A DNA stretch of 64,000 nt, taken from contig OZ345359.1 in assembly GCA_977006965.1 (NCBI GenBank), positions 1,922,001-1,986,000 of the forward strand, in the 5' to 3' direction. Of the stretch, positions 10,381 through 22,700 are shown one piece after another (the stretch's first letter is position 1; every line of letters begins with the position of its first letter). Both the position numbers and the translations under genes were made by a program. Source of the stretch: Phymatolithon calcareum (taxonomy: Eukaryota; Rhodophyta; Florideophyceae; Hapalidiales). Below the pieces are notes generated by a model. The model saw only the letters and a program-made list of their open reading frames with translations, searched no databases and had not been told where the DNA came from.

Positions 10381-11817
10381 GCGGCACTGTCAATGAAGTA
10401 TGTTACCATTCGCATGTTTTCAACACTTCTACATGCGCCAAGACTGTCCGTGATTGCCAGCGAATCCTGACCACGGACTCTTTGTAGTGAACACGCGATT
10501 CCATCTCTATCTCTCAGGTCGCCGAATCGAATATGTCTAGCCTTTCCGACACTCCTCTCTGGTGCTCAACGTTCGCGACGAGGTAGAAAGCCATCGAATG
10601 AAGAAGTGAGCTTCTAACACTATTAATTGACGCCCGCCCATATGGTCAGTATGGTTCGGTTGAAGCATTCGTCAAAATTGGAATCGCACTGCCAACTTCG
10701 TGGTAGAGATGCCAAGCAAGATTAGGTTGTCAATGTGAAATTGCAAAACCGATCGATAGGATGCACTGATGATTCTTACGCACTGGAAAGGGAAGTTGCT
10801 TTCGACATGGGTATCTATATCCCATATAGAATTGCAAACTACACTGCGTTCCAAGTGCTGTTCAGCCCGTGGAGAAATGAAGAACTAATTTCAATCGTCC
10901 GGAGTATTTTTAAGCAGTCTGCGGCCGATTTTGGCCACGGTGGGGGTTCTCTATGTGCGTTGATGGTACAGGGCATTGTACTCGTGCAATGCACCATGCT
11001 CATGTGAGCCTGGTGCGGGTACAATGTTAATTCCACAAATTCATCGTTTAATGTGCAAAAAGCTTCCATCGATTGCAAGATGTTGAAGATGATGGTACTC
11101 CTCTCCAGAATGACGGCCATCATGGAATGTAGGAGTTGCGAATTTAGGATTATAAAGATGGTGTCGCTCCCGGATGCTCCGACTTCTTCGACTTCTGTGC
11201 CAACGTCCATATCAATTTCTTCTCATCGGGTGAGCTTCGTTTTCGGAATACTCATTGGCGCCCATCAGCCGTGCCCCAAGCTGTGTGATCATGGGAAATA
11301 AAGAGGTTTATCAGGGAGAGAGCTGACACGAAGGACCATATTTCAGAAACATGCTCGCAAACCCATTCTGAACTTGCAAGATAAGGTTCGACAAGCAGGA
11401 CTAGTACTGAGGTGAGGAATCACTCGGGAATCCCCTGTGTCCTTCGTTTTTCATTCTTCCACACACACAAATGCGAGGAATACACTATGCCGGTGCGCCA
11501 AGTGGCCCAACATCCACTTACACACCCACACACTACGGCACTTACACTTCTGTTTCCGAGGGAGCGCGAGGGGCACAGGACGAAATACGGACCCTTCGAC
11601 GAGCTGTGCAGTCTACCAGAAAATTGTTACTTTGAGACATACATCACCAAAACGGAGCAACTGGTTGCCGCGGGAAGAATCTCAAAAAGCGCTTCTTATC
11701 GCATGCTCTCGTGTCTGGGTCAAGGTACAATTGAATGACAGAGCTTTGAAAGCACTAACCCCGAAACTCATCGTAGACAAACGGGAACATCTGGAGAAAT
11801 GAATAAGGCTGAAGATG
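10381..11817 (+). repeat. 1.44-kb long inverted repeat, left arm
   Basis: This sequence returns in inverse orientation at 26278-27713 with very few differences; for instance the short open frame at 10735-11007 is matched by 27089-27361 with one residue changed. Weaker similarity continues outward to about 10352 and 27742. Several short frames occur within the arm on both strands, but none matches a family I know and they stop and restart, so I do not call genes. The near-identity implies recent duplication or gene conversion. The arms enclose 14.5 kb holding a transposase and unknown genes. Confidence 0.9.
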
Positions 11818-14131
11818 TTAAGGAAATCATAACGGAGCAAGCAATCGAAAAAAACGAAGAGAAGGGTCATTGTTGTACCTAAACTGGAACCTTGTCCAAA
11901 GTAGCAGGCCGTGATATCTGTTTTGAATAAACATCCAGATGCGGATGTCGGGAGAGTGATTATATTGGCAGTGATATAATCACTCGGCTGACATACGCGT
12001 CGGAGACCTCGGGTTTGTGAACGGAGCGCTTACGGACCTACACCCCCATCTTAGAGTTTCACTTTTATTTTTTATGAGCTTGGGAATCCGAGAAGCTCAT
12101 TGGACACTTTCTGTTATGGCAGTACATAATTGGCTAAGCAAGAAAAGTCCTCGCGCCGTGAAAACTTTTTCTATAAATTCTCGTTCCTTGTAAAATCGGG
12201 ACAGCTCCTAAAACGCGCAGCACTAGGGGAGCAATTGTGGAATTTATGGTAAAATAGGTTGTCCTGAAAATATACGCATAGACCATTCTGTGCATGGTAA
12301 GTTGAGCGTCCTCCATTGGCTGCGAAAAGTTAAGCGACGGCTACCGAACTGGTTTTGGACACGTGGTTCAATGGGGCGTCAGATTTTTGTGGTTGGGGAC
12401 AGGTAATGCTTTCATAATTCTTCGAGTGGCTAATTTGGGCATTGAGGAGTGGCCTGGAAAAGTTAAGCGATGCCCAAAGAACTGGTTTTGGACACGTGGT
12501 TCAATGGGGGGGTCAAATTCTTGTGGTTGGGGACTGGTAATGCTCGCATGGTTTTTGGAGTGACCAGTTTGGGCATTGAGGAGTGACTCTGAAAAGTTAA
12601 GCGACGGTCAAGAACTTACCGCTATATGAACGAGACGCATTATGGTTTAGCGCGCCCAGATACTCAAATACGGTTGCGGAAGCATAAACGGGATATAATT
12701 GTGCTGTCGGAGGGCATCTATCTTACCATATTCGTAGTAGTCTGGATAGCACCAGTGGATGGTGGCGTGGTGCACTCGAGTTGCATCCGCACTACTGGGG
12801 GATGGTGGGCATGGGGCTCGAAAGAATTGAAAACGGACACTCGGAGACACCCTAGGAGCATATGTTTATATAAGTGAGTTGAAGAATAATACAGGTGGTG
12901 TAGAAGAATTTGCAAATGCTTCGAAATTGGATTTGGTTTATTAGTGTTCTGCACTACACGGGCATGAATAATATCTAAGCATCCCACACTAGTGGAGTAT
13001 CATAGTGAGGACCATATGTCAAGTTTCATCCCTATCCTAAATTCCTTGCCGTCGCCGGCGACCAGGTTGTGCAATGACTAGGTGATCGAGGAGCAAGTGC
13101 GGACTTATACATAACCAGTAAGCTGAAAAAGTATAATGACAACAAACGAAATGAAAACGTGTCAGAGAGGTCACGAAGCTTCAACACTAGGAAGTAGAGA
13201 AAAACTATTCATTTCAAAGCCAATAGCAACGTAAAGAATTAAAAAGGGAACCGGCAAGCCAATTGACGGCTGAAGAGGGGCATGCAATGCGAAGATAAAA
13301 TAGAACACACATGGAAGACAGCTGCATTGGCGCGAGCATCAGAAGCGAAGTGGAATAGATCCTGCACATATGGTGGACAGGTCAAACTCACGAAACAAAG
13401 CGAGCGAATAATGCTAGAGAGTAGAGATTGTATAAGTCAATACAGGTATTGCCATGTCTTGAATAGCTTAGAATGGAGAAAAAAGGATTTGAAAGCTTAC
13501 CTGGATTTCAGAGCAGAAAGATCTTCCCGGGAAAGACCCCTCCGTACCTCAACGTCTCGCATCTTTCGCGCACTTGGATCTTAACGTTGGCGACGCTCTA
13601 AGAAGAGAACGTACTTTGCATGATTTTGATCTCGATCGGTCAATACAGGAGTCGCTTCGACGAGGATGGCGGTTGAAAGCTTACCTTGGCCTTATAGCAA
13701 AACGATCATCCTGGGAAAAGACGTCGCGGCTGAGGTATACCTTTAAATTCTTTGCTCTGAGGTCTCGCATTCTGATCTTCATGATAGAGACTGATTGGCT
13801 TGTAACTATAGCTACCCAGGCGGCTAGCTCCGCTCTTATATGGGCTGACTTCATTGTGCCGGTGACAACGGAATTCCGTTTTAAAATTCTTTTTGAAACG
13901 GAAACATATATAGCACAGCGGCATTTGGACCCAATAAACCAACTAATTATCGGGCCAAAATGCTGCCGTGCTCCCCCAGTATACATCTCCGTATACGTAC
14001 CGTATGAGGAAATAAAATGTATACTCGATCGAGTATACGATGGTCGTACTCGAGTACGATTTTATGCGCACCGTATACTTTGCAACGCCTCTGAGGTCAT
14101 ACATATGGAATATACGAGCTTATACGTATGG
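11818..14131. other. Repeat-rich interval without recognised genes
   Basis: Contains a hairpin with perfect 12-base arms (GAGTGATTATAT and its complement) at 11954-11985, the tandem duplication at 12324-12597, and a degenerate direct repeat (about 13490-13560 and 13674-13770, both starting GAAAGCTTACCT) in which two short frames share an LKAYL..-RSS peptide. I see no gene that I can support. Confidence 0.45.
12324..12597. repeat. 133-bp tandem duplication
   Basis: GAAAAGTTAAGCGA recurs at 12324, 12457 and 12591. The two intervening units share ACTGGTTTTGGACACGTGGT and GGGCATTGAGGAGTG, giving a period of 133-134 bases; the third copy is only a short stub. Confidence 0.85.
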
Positions 14132-14750
14132 CCAGGGGAATGTTAGAGGGGGAGTAAAGCAACTATTTGATGTAACATAAATTTAAGTGGAAAAGGCGCA
14201 AGCGTTGTGCCAGGTAAATTATGAACATTTTCGGTATCAAAAAAATACCGTGAAAACAAAGAGCTCGCCGATGCAACAATCGGACGTTGGTAGTTGTTGG
14301 CCAATAGGAACGTTCAATGGCGACTGCGACGACGACATTTGGGATTACAGTGCACATGAGCGCCGTAAGGGTTGCTTTAGTTTGTACGGCTCTGATGGGC
14401 GTTGTAAGTGCTGGAGGAAATAAATGGAGAAAAATGTGATGTGGTCGCATGTGATAGGTTAATGCGAGGACGCTTAATACGGCCCTTTTGTGCACTGCAC
14501 ACCGCGCTTAGTCCATAAGACTTAATTCCAGATATTTCTATCCACAAAATGTATCCTGCAACGAGAGCATCTCTCACATTGGGATTTCCCAATGTTCCAG
14601 AAAACTTACGGCTATTCTTCTATTTCATGCAAGATTCTATGATACCGTCGGACTCCACTCGCAACGTTTCATACGCGCGCAGCAATTTTCGATCATAACA
14701 ACCGGTATGATAGGGGGGTCTGCCTTACTCCCCCTCTAACATTCCCCTGG
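14132..14750. mobile_element. 619-bp MITE-like element with 29-bp TIRs and 5-bp TSD
   Basis: The left end (14132-14160) starts CCAGGGGAATGTTAGAGG and the right end (14722-14750) is its inverted copy over 29 bases with one mismatch. Immediately outside, TATGG occurs on both sides (14127-14131 and 14751-14755), a 5-bp target-site duplication. The interior carries no credible coding region, so it must be mobilised in trans. The same terminal sequence bounds the 45350-55198 element, which contains transposase-related genes. Confidence 0.85.
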
Positions 14751-14784
14751 TATGGCTTAAATAATTACACGTGCCCTAATATCA

Positions 14785-14826
14785 TACGTGCCCTAATATC
14801 AGCTGCAGCTGATATTAGGGCACGTA
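14785..14826. repeat. Perfect 42-bp palindrome
   Basis: Arms of 21 bases meet at AGCTG|CAGCT with no spacer. A partial third copy of one arm (ACACGTGCCCTAATATCAT) sits directly upstream at 14767-14785. It is about 35 bases beyond the right end of the MITE-like element. Confidence 0.95.
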
Positions 14827-15428
14827 GCTCGTATAACAATATAGTCATACAGCCATATGACTGCAGCTGGACTTCATGATTTCTTTTGCATATCTGATAA
14901 TATGATCGGATATTCAAGTGCACTACTCCTGGGAACCAATTTTGAAGTTAAATAGCTACAGCTGCAGCGAAAGCATATGCTTCACAGGTAAAGTCATACT
15001 CGACTTATGCATATATGTAGCCATGTAAACGTATCATCATTCAGATCGCGTGATGGACGGACAGCACAATAGTGTCCAAACGCTAGTACAAGCGTAAGTA
15101 GAGTACACGTGTGCTGTATTCCAAGTTTGCGTACAGACGGAGGGGCGTGTAATGGTATGATTATGAAACAGTACTTCTTGCGACATAGATAGAATGCGAA
15201 TGCACACGAATTCGAGGTCTACAGGCGCCTAAAGCGTCCCACCTCGGGAGTTGAACTAGCCGCCTTTCCTTTCCCCAGCTTTGCCTACAGGCCATATCTC
15301 GAGCGCTTGCTGTGGAAGCGACGCTGTGCAGTTCTTCAATCCTTTCAATTCGTGATCTCTGCAGCTTTGTTCGAGCTCAGAGGCTCCGCGTGGCCTGAAA
15401 GCTCAAGAAAATCCCGAGTCGAGTCGAA
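14827..15428. other. Upstream region of the 652-aa gene
   Basis: No gene seen. The last 100 bases before the ATG at 15429 would contain its 5' leader. I could not identify a TATA element with confidence. Confidence 0.4.
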
Positions 15429-17387
15429 ATGGCAGCTGATCGTACGCCTATGCCCGAAATCTGCGGTGGAAGCGATATGGGAGTCACCCGTGGCTCTATG
15501 CCCGCAAGACCTGCCGGAACAACCCTGCTGGACAACGATGGCCTTATGCCCGCAAGACCTGTGGGAACAACTGTGATGAACACGGGTGCTGCCCGGAGTG
15601 GAAATGCAGCCGAACGTCAGTTCTACGTTTCCGAGCTGCAGCAATGCTTGGCAAGCGATCTGTCTACGATTCGGCAGAACATTCAGACAATGTTAGGGCA
15701 GCAACAGGCACTGGCACAGCAGATCAGTGTCCTGGGGAAGACAGTGATTGGGTTCGGCAGTCCAGGCGGCGTTGAGCTGATTTGCGGAATTTGCAAATCA
15801 AACAAAGATGTGGTCGAACTCCCAGTTCCAGGCCTTCTTCAAGCAATTTCCGGTGCAAACACTGCAGTTCCAATGGTTCAGATGTTGTGTGTTGTCACTT
15901 GCGCTGCTTTTGCGTTGCAGACTGATAACGGGCGCCAATTATGTGCTAGTGGAACTCTAGACCTTTTGACGGACAAGCATGACATTCTGCGCGGAGGTAG
16001 CGGATTTTCTATGCTTCTCTTTAGCGTGAAAAACAATTTGAAGAGGAAAAAATACGCAACCGGTGTTGGCCGGCTGAGCTCCTTGTTCATAAAAGAGTCG
16101 ATGGTTGAATCATTGCTCTATGTGAAGTCAAATTCCTATGGGACGGGAAGAAGTGCGAAGGTTCGAGTACCAGCAGAGAAGAATAATTCGACCATTGGCG
16201 CGACGAACGAGGTCGAAACCGATGTCGCTACCCCTACGTGGCATAAGACCCTTGTCTGTTCTACCCCTGCTGCTCTTCGGAAAACTATTGAGACAGCGTG
16301 CAACAAAATGGAATGCCAAGAGCCGCCTCGTCGTCGAAGCAAGTCCAGTAGTCGTAGCGGCAGTAGGACTCCATCCTGCAATGCTGTGACTCCCGCAAGA
16401 TCTCCCGTGGCACAATCTCCCCTGACGCGTTCCATGCCTGAGCTGTCTATGCCATCGCGCGCATTTCGCGCACAATCGCTGGGATCATCTCATGAAGAAT
16501 CATCTGTAGGTGATGGGCCGCCTCCCAAGCGGTTTCGATCTGCTACGGAAGCTCCATCTCAGTCGACGTCCTCCGATGCCCTGGAGACTTTAGAGAAGTG
16601 GAGGTATCAAACGACCAAGACTGTGCGATCGGAATGGCTCGATTATCTTAACGGTAGTCGCACAGACATACGTGTTTACCTTCACAAGAACGTTATGTTT
16701 CTAAGAGAATTCATCGAACAGAATTTTGAGAAAGGCGCAATGAAGGGACTGCCGGGAATCAGTGATGCTGCAAGACTGGGGTACGAGTATGTATTTGACG
16801 AACAAAATATCGACAGTGAGCTGCACATACCCGAAGACGTCCGAGACACTATCTGGGACATTAAACCTGCTATTTCCGCGGACTGGGATCATGCACGTGA
16901 CATATTCGATGGGAATGCGAGTGGAAATTACGAGAACGTGCGTCGAGTTCTCGATCTAAGAGACAAGTTCAGGAGTTTGACTGTCACCCTTGTCTATAAA
17001 CGGGAAGTGAGAAGGGATCCATGCACCGCATTTCCGGATTTGATTGGTCACAGAGAGACGCTATTCTATGATGAGAGCGTCCAGCTGAGTCTTCATGTCC
17101 TCGCGATGAATCTACTTGTTGAGATTTACAAATTTCGCGACGCGGCCACAATGCTGGCAATGTCGAAGTCATCATTGAAAACTGTTCACATTTTCGCCAT
17201 TGCAATGCTCGGAATGCTGCGAAAGTCCCTGGGTCAGAAGCTGACACAAGTGGAAGAAGCTGCTTTGGGAAACGCCGTGCATGAAGATCTCAAGCCAGAA
17301 GATGACACGGTGACGACGCGCCTAGAGACTCCCAAGGCTGGGGGAAGGAAAAGGTCACAGTTACGACGAATTACGAAGAGACCATGA
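15429..17387 (+). CDS. Unrecognised 652-aa protein, possible transposon cargo
   Basis: Intact frame from an ATG. I do not recognise a family. Visible features are two short repeats near the N-terminus (MPARPAGTT and MPARPVGTT), a predicted coiled coil around 65-105 (LQQCLASDLSTIRQNIQ...), a CGICKSNKD segment with one CxxC near 120, a Ser/Arg/Pro-rich linker around 300-390 (RRRSKSSSRSGSRTPS), a helical C-terminal half and a basic tail (GGRKRSQLRRITKRP) that could be a nuclear signal. It lies inside the 17.3-kb inverted-repeat region, on the same strand as the transposase at 19719. It may be an accessory protein of the mobile element, a capsid-like protein or a captured host gene; sequence alone does not decide. 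Confidence 0.6.
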   Translation: MAADRTPMPEICGGSDMGVTRGSMPARPAGTTLLDNDGLMPARPVGTTVMNTGAARSGNAAERQFYVSELQQCLASDLSTIRQNIQTMLGQQQALAQQISVLGKTVIGFGSPGGVELICGICKSNKDVVELPVPGLLQAISGANTAVPMVQMLCVVTCAAFALQTDNGRQLCASGTLDLLTDKHDILRGGSGFSMLLFSVKNNLKRKKYATGVGRLSSLFIKESMVESLLYVKSNSYGTGRSAKVRVPAEKNNSTIGATNEVETDVATPTWHKTLVCSTPAALRKTIETACNKMECQEPPRRRSKSSSRSGSRTPSCNAVTPARSPVAQSPLTRSMPELSMPSRAFRAQSLGSSHEESSVGDGPPPKRFRSATEAPSQSTSSDALETLEKWRYQTTKTVRSEWLDYLNGSRTDIRVYLHKNVMFLREFIEQNFEKGAMKGLPGISDAARLGYEYVFDEQNIDSELHIPEDVRDTIWDIKPAISADWDHARDIFDGNASGNYENVRRVLDLRDKFRSLTVTLVYKREVRRDPCTAFPDLIGHRETLFYDESVQLSLHVLAMNLLVEIYKFRDAATMLAMSKSSLKTVHIFAIAMLGMLRKSLGQKLTQVEEAALGNAVHEDLKPEDDTVTTRLETPKAGGRKRSQLRRITKRP

Positions 17388-17998
17388 CAATGTCGATGGA
17401 AATGTATCTAGCGAAGATGTCAGAACCAATTTCTAGGACTTCTCGAGCGGACGCGGCGTCTGTATCCGAGGAGCAAAGAGCGCAGTCTGGAGAAAGCCAT
17501 GGTGGAGGCGAGAATGGAGCAATGAGGGCGATGGAGCGCGATAATAACCGTAGCTGGGTGTTAGGATAGGGTTGGAGCGACATCAACACTAACTGGTGGC
17601 CATCAAGGCCAACTAGCGAATAATCTTATGGGTATGAAGCTACGCAATGTTATTAACTAATATCTCATGTCTCGATAAATTTTTTGTGATGTGCTTTTCG
17701 TCAGAATCAGAAAGAGGTAAAGGCGCACTCTACGAGTTTACCTGAAACTATAAGAGCGAGGCAACGGGAAGCTCTATGCGCGTAGGTTAAGTGGAATCGC
17801 GAGGTAACAGCGTGGCCTACGAGTGTAACTGAAATCGGAGCATGGGGTAAGCCATCATATAGAGCATAAATCTCACTGCGGCAATGCGACCATGCTTCTC
17901 AACATATCAATATCTTTGAAAATCGAGTTGGCGGCTTTGGTCAACTTGCTCGAACGAAGAACGACCGCAGGAAATAAACTACGCATGCATCCAGGAAT
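17388..17998. other. Spacer, no gene seen
   Basis: Intergenic space between convergent genes (652-aa gene on plus, 355-aa gene on minus). Small frames on both strands at its left edge overlap the 3' end of the 652-aa gene and are not supported. Confidence 0.4.
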
Positions 17999-19066
17999 TC
18001 ATCGACTTGAAGGCGTGATGCTCCCAGCGTAGTCCAGCTTTTCCCAAACAAGCGAGAAGGAAGGCTTCTCAGTACCACTCGCATTCAGTGAAGAAGAAGG
18101 TGGGGTCATCTGATTTGAAAATATAGAACTTTCTTGCTCTTGGAGTGTGAATCCATCTTCCCATGAGCCATCGACCCAGGCGGTGCTATTCTGATGTAAG
18201 CACGATATACGTGAGTTCCGGATGCCATCCGGATAGCTGTACCCCAAGAGAATGCTTCGAGAATGTGATTGAAGTACGTGAACGCCTAGAACTTGCACTG
18301 CACGAATCTGGGTACGCGCAGAGTTCGCCCTCTCGCGGTAGACGGATGCCAACCTCGTCACGGCGTCCAGTTCTAGTGCTTGACAGAGATGAGCATATGA
18401 TTCAAACACTATCTGCAGTTTGGAACATTTATGCAGATGAGGGAACTTGACGTGATACAGGGAAGGTTCAGCGGAGCACGGAACATTAGCGTCTTGTAGC
18501 AAACTTTGGGCCAACGTTTGGAAGTCTTGTAATGTGCAATCTGCAGCAGGAGATCTGAGAACAACTTGTACAACAGTATTAGCTCGAACTATTTCGAGGA
18601 CTCTTCGACCAAGCTCATTCCCGTAGGAATGGAGAACCTTAGCCGCTCGCAAACGCAAGAAAAGCTTTGACCGTGACACGGAATGAGAGTCCATCGTGTC
18701 CAGTCGGTTGGAGAGAGACAAACGCTCGTACGCGTTCCGTCGTCGCGACTCTCCCAGCTGGAGCTCCAGTCTGCTCACGTCGACAGCAAGAGAGGCATGA
18801 GACTGACGTAAGCAACGTAGTTGTTCCATATACATAGCATGCGATGCCGTAGAGTTGTTTGGTCTTATTATGGGTCCTGCCAATTCGCCTGACCTATCAC
18901 ACTCAGACCTGCTTTCATTTGATTTCGAACCAAGAAAGAGTTTCGAAGACGATTGTGGTCCTAATCCAACACTCATTGCTCGTTGAGGATCGTATGCAAG
19001 AGCCGGTGCTGAAAGCGGATCCAAATTAGGAGCTCTTCCAGATGTTTGATTCGATTTCAATTCCAT
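17999..19066 (-). CDS. Unrecognised 355-aa protein with central coiled coil
   Basis: Intact frame from an ATG at 19066. No family recognised. The N-terminal 75 residues are low-complexity and Ser/Pro-rich. Residues about 78-125 (MEQLRCLRQSHASLAVDVSR...) look like a coiled coil. A helical region follows to about 280, and the tail is Ser-rich. It is convergent with the 652-aa gene and divergent from the transposase at 19719, with about 650 bases between the starts. Its position within the inverted-repeat region makes it a candidate element gene; no catalytic motif is visible. Confidence 0.5.
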   Translation of the reverse strand: MELKSNQTSGRAPNLDPLSAPALAYDPQRAMSVGLGPQSSSKLFLGSKSNESRSECDRSGELAGPIIRPNNSTASHAMYMEQLRCLRQSHASLAVDVSRLELQLGESRRRNAYERLSLSNRLDTMDSHSVSRSKLFLRLRAAKVLHSYGNELGRRVLEIVRANTVVQVVLRSPAADCTLQDFQTLAQSLLQDANVPCSAEPSLYHVKFPHLHKCSKLQIVFESYAHLCQALELDAVTRLASVYRERANSARTQIRAVQVLGVHVLQSHSRSILLGYSYPDGIRNSRISCLHQNSTAWVDGSWEDGFTLQEQESSIFSNQMTPPSSSLNASGTEKPSFSLVWEKLDYAGSITPSSR

Positions 19067-19718
19067 CGGGCTTCTACGACCTCCGCGAAAGGTTCAGCGC
19101 GCGGTGCGTGACCAAGGCCACAGGAAAATAGAAGTCAGTAGCCGAATAAAAAAGTGCCCGAGATGTGTTCTTCTGAACCCTGGCACTACTACTCGCACGT
19201 TCGTACGAACAATTGTTCAAATGTGACTTGTAAAACTTCTGCACACACCAAACCAAAGAGTTGTTGGCAACAGATGTGCTGTAGAACATGGTCCTGGCGT
19301 AGTCTACATTGTCTTCAATACGGGGAATGATCCTACACATATCCTGCAGTGCGTGATGTGCATCTGTAACCACATTTCAAGCCGTTATCATAAACGCAGG
19401 ACATATTCTCAACCATAATATTTGTCAACTTTCCGATATGGAGCTGGGTATTCTGGAATTATCTTAGACGCACAGCAATACTTTCGCCACTACTGTGTCA
19501 GCATAATCAGTGTGTTATTTAATATATTCCTACTTTATTATCCACCATTAGTCCGCTCTATAGATCAATCACTGTGTGGAGGACTGCAGAATGGACCTGC
19601 TCCTCCAGATTAACCTCATCCTTCTGACGACGGTTCTAGTACCAGATCGCCCTTGGGAGCGCCTAAATCAACAACATAGGCCCTTCTGTACTTCAATAGA
19701 CGAGTTTGGGTTCCGAAA
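19067..19718. other. Divergent spacer upstream of transposase
   Basis: About 650 bases between the divergent starts at 19066 and 19719. Short frames here have no recognisable motif. It presumably holds promoters for both genes, but no specific element can be pointed to. Confidence 0.35.
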
Positions 19719-22700
19719 ATGCCTCCCGCACCTGGGAAAAAGCGGAGAAGTCGTTATCGCTTTGAGGATGCAAGAGTTCTCATCCCCACCCCTCTTGCTG
19801 ACTCGGCAGAAACACTTCAAGATCATTCATCATCACACGTCATCGCGGAAGAGAATGGCTTCCATTCTCTAGCTCTCCCTCCGGTGAGATTTCCTCCTCT
19901 AGATATTCGTCGTGGCGATCATGACGCTATTGACGAAATCATGTCATCTGCTGACGGAGATGTGAGCGATGCGGGAAATGCTGCCGCTTCAAGTGAAGGT
20001 AATCAGGGCATATGGGATGTCTGCGATTCCTTAACTGAGAATCCGTTTTTGGATGAACCTGGAGCTGACGAAGTGAATAACGATCGGCAGAATCGTGGAT
20101 TGCCGATGATACAAGAGGGCGAAGTTGCAAGTCATTTACCCATTCCTGACGAAGCCGTGGATATTTCTAACAGTGCGCTTACAATCTCCAGCTGGCGCGT
20201 TCTGTGGGGCCTCATCGTCACCAATGGAAGCTTGAAGTTAACAAAGGGTCAATACCAATCCATGAGAGCCATAGCTGACACGTTTCGAAGACTGCCGGCG
20301 AACGAGCTCAAAGGGCCTTCACTTGATCATTTGCTGTGTTCTCTTCCTCGTCAGCGTGTTGAAGCATTGCCGCACTACAGTACTCTATTCAAGAGGTACA
20401 AGCCCATGTTGTACAAAAGTTTTGCTGTCCGAGGGAAGCATTCGCTCGAAAAAGTCAGTATTCGCAAGGCTGGGGCCCGCGCAAAAACAGTTTCAAGCAG
20501 TGGAGAACCTCTCGCTCCGGTGCATACAGTCCTGCCGAGTGAATATGCTAGAGCGGACGTGTCATGTGGACCCGTTTTCCGGCTCATGTGCAGTACCAGC
20601 CTTGCTCACGCAACTCTTGAAGACGATTGCGTAGACAAGTGGCCCATTGTCTGCGCGAGGTCTTGGTTTTATGGGCCGACAAGATACGCCACTGTAGACG
20701 ACAGCTCGGCAGTGGCCTCTCATCAGCCATTCGCAGAACCGGGAGATACAATTTCGTTTCAAGTCATGGGATTACAAGAGTGGCAGACGGAAATCCGAGA
20801 CGATTTTCTAGTAAATAACGGGGACATAAGCTGTTCTACGTTTCAAGGAGTCATACGCCATATCTGGACAGCTCATCACGAGAGACGCCGCGGAAATAGT
20901 CAGTTCCCGACAGATACGCCTGGACATCTCCTTCAACACGAAAAGGATATTGTTGCGCATCTACATTTCTCGTCTTACCAGTCTCCTTCTGACAGCGTTG
21001 ACATCCAAGTCACAGATTTGCCAGTAGAAGAGGAGGAAATAGACACCCAACATGCTACTGGAGAGCTCGAATCGACATCGAGGTCGAGAAAGAAAAAGCT
21101 CTCGTCGGCAATGGCAGATGCAGTACGACGACGAAACGCTGCACTGCAAGAACGACGTCTACGGATGACGGAGGCCTGGATTGGATGGAAAAAGCCTATT
21201 CTAAAACCAGGAGATGTGGTGTCTATGCTTGCGCCTTGTACAGATGATGGAAATGCAAGAGTGTGCCCTACAGATACATTTACGCGCATTTGTCTCGTTC
21301 AGCGCTTCTGGACCGAGCAAGAAGAGCGCGATAGGCATGCGATTTGGATCCCGGCGCGCGACGGTGTGATCACATGCTCCGGGGAGCGCGTACCGGAAAA
21401 ATTGTGCTCTCCTCTTGGCCTGCAGGGCACAGATCTCTATCGAGAACTGCGACGCATGGATCTCGTTTCTAGTCCATCCCCAAGACGGGGGTTCGACAAA
21501 TTCCAACCTGTGAGTTCACATGGAACTCTATCGTCTGGAGAGCGGTACTTTATCTATCGCTTCCTACTATTTTGGGACGGATTCGAAATGACGAGTGGTA
21601 AATCAGCCTCGGGAGAAGGATTTTACATGATTTGCTTGAACCTTCCCTCGCGAGCCCGTGCGTCGCCGAATGCAGTGCGTATTATTAGCCTCACGCCGCC
21701 CGGCATTAAAAGTGACGTCGTCTTCAAGAACATTCAAGACGACATTTTGAAAGGCATGACAGAAGGTTTCTTAGATTACGATGCCGATGGTGTGCGTACG
21801 CGAATCTTCTTGGACCTCGTTGGTTTCATTGGTGATACTCCTGCCATAAATGCAGCCCTTGATGTCCTTGGCCATACGGCAGGAGCTTGCTGTAATTTAT
21901 GCAGATTTGTGCGACGTTCGTCCACACTAGTTGGAAGTCGATATACTCATGAGGTGGAAGCTGGACTATCCTCGTCTTCCGGGCGGTCATTCTATCAGCA
22001 TTGTGCAATACGGGACAGTAAGTCCAAGCCAGAGACTTGCAGACTTCTTGGGATTTCATCACCAGATCTTGACAAACCACTCCCTCTCCACGAATTAAGA
22101 GCAGCAATGGCAGCACAAGTCCCTCATATCCCGCGTACAAATGGCGGGACGCCGATTCTCACCGGATATATTGATCTCTACAAGTCCTGTCTTGTTGGCC
22201 CCGATCATTTATTAACAGGCCACTTCCGGGACTGTGTCAATGCTGCCTTCAGACTACTGCCAAGCAAACAGCACAGGGGCTTGGTTGAAGCGTTCATGAT
22301 AGGCCTCCTGGCCGAATGCAAGCTCCCAACACAAAATCGCCTATTCGACGTTGACAAAAAAACCCTCTTCGCTATGTCAATGACTGAGTTGTATGCACTG
22401 ACTGTAGTTGCACATATATCCTTTGTTAGAGGAAGCTCATCTCCTTTCGAGTCTTCCCCGAGTGTTGTGCTTTCCCAGAAGTGCCGCGATGCCATTGAAA
22501 CCGTGAAATCGTGCTCGTCTCTTGTGCACTACTTATGGAATACGGACGAACTCCCACGGAGCAGTGCCCCTTTGGCACTATACTTGTCAAAAGCCCAGAT
22601 TCTCACACGTCAACACATCGAAAATGTTCAAGCACTCTGTACAATGGATGATTCCGACTTCATAGCACTAGAAAGCTCTCAAATTAGCCGCCGCAGGAAG

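Noticed and set aside
10735-11738. Short frames within the 1.44-kb inverted repeat arms (also 26357-27424)
   Set aside because: They are matched in the other arm only because the whole DNA is duplicated, and occur on both strands with no family motif.
15190-15290. tRNA-like T-arm (TAGTTCAACTCCCGAGG on the minus strand)
   Set aside because: No cloverleaf could be completed; D-arm and acceptor stem are lacking.
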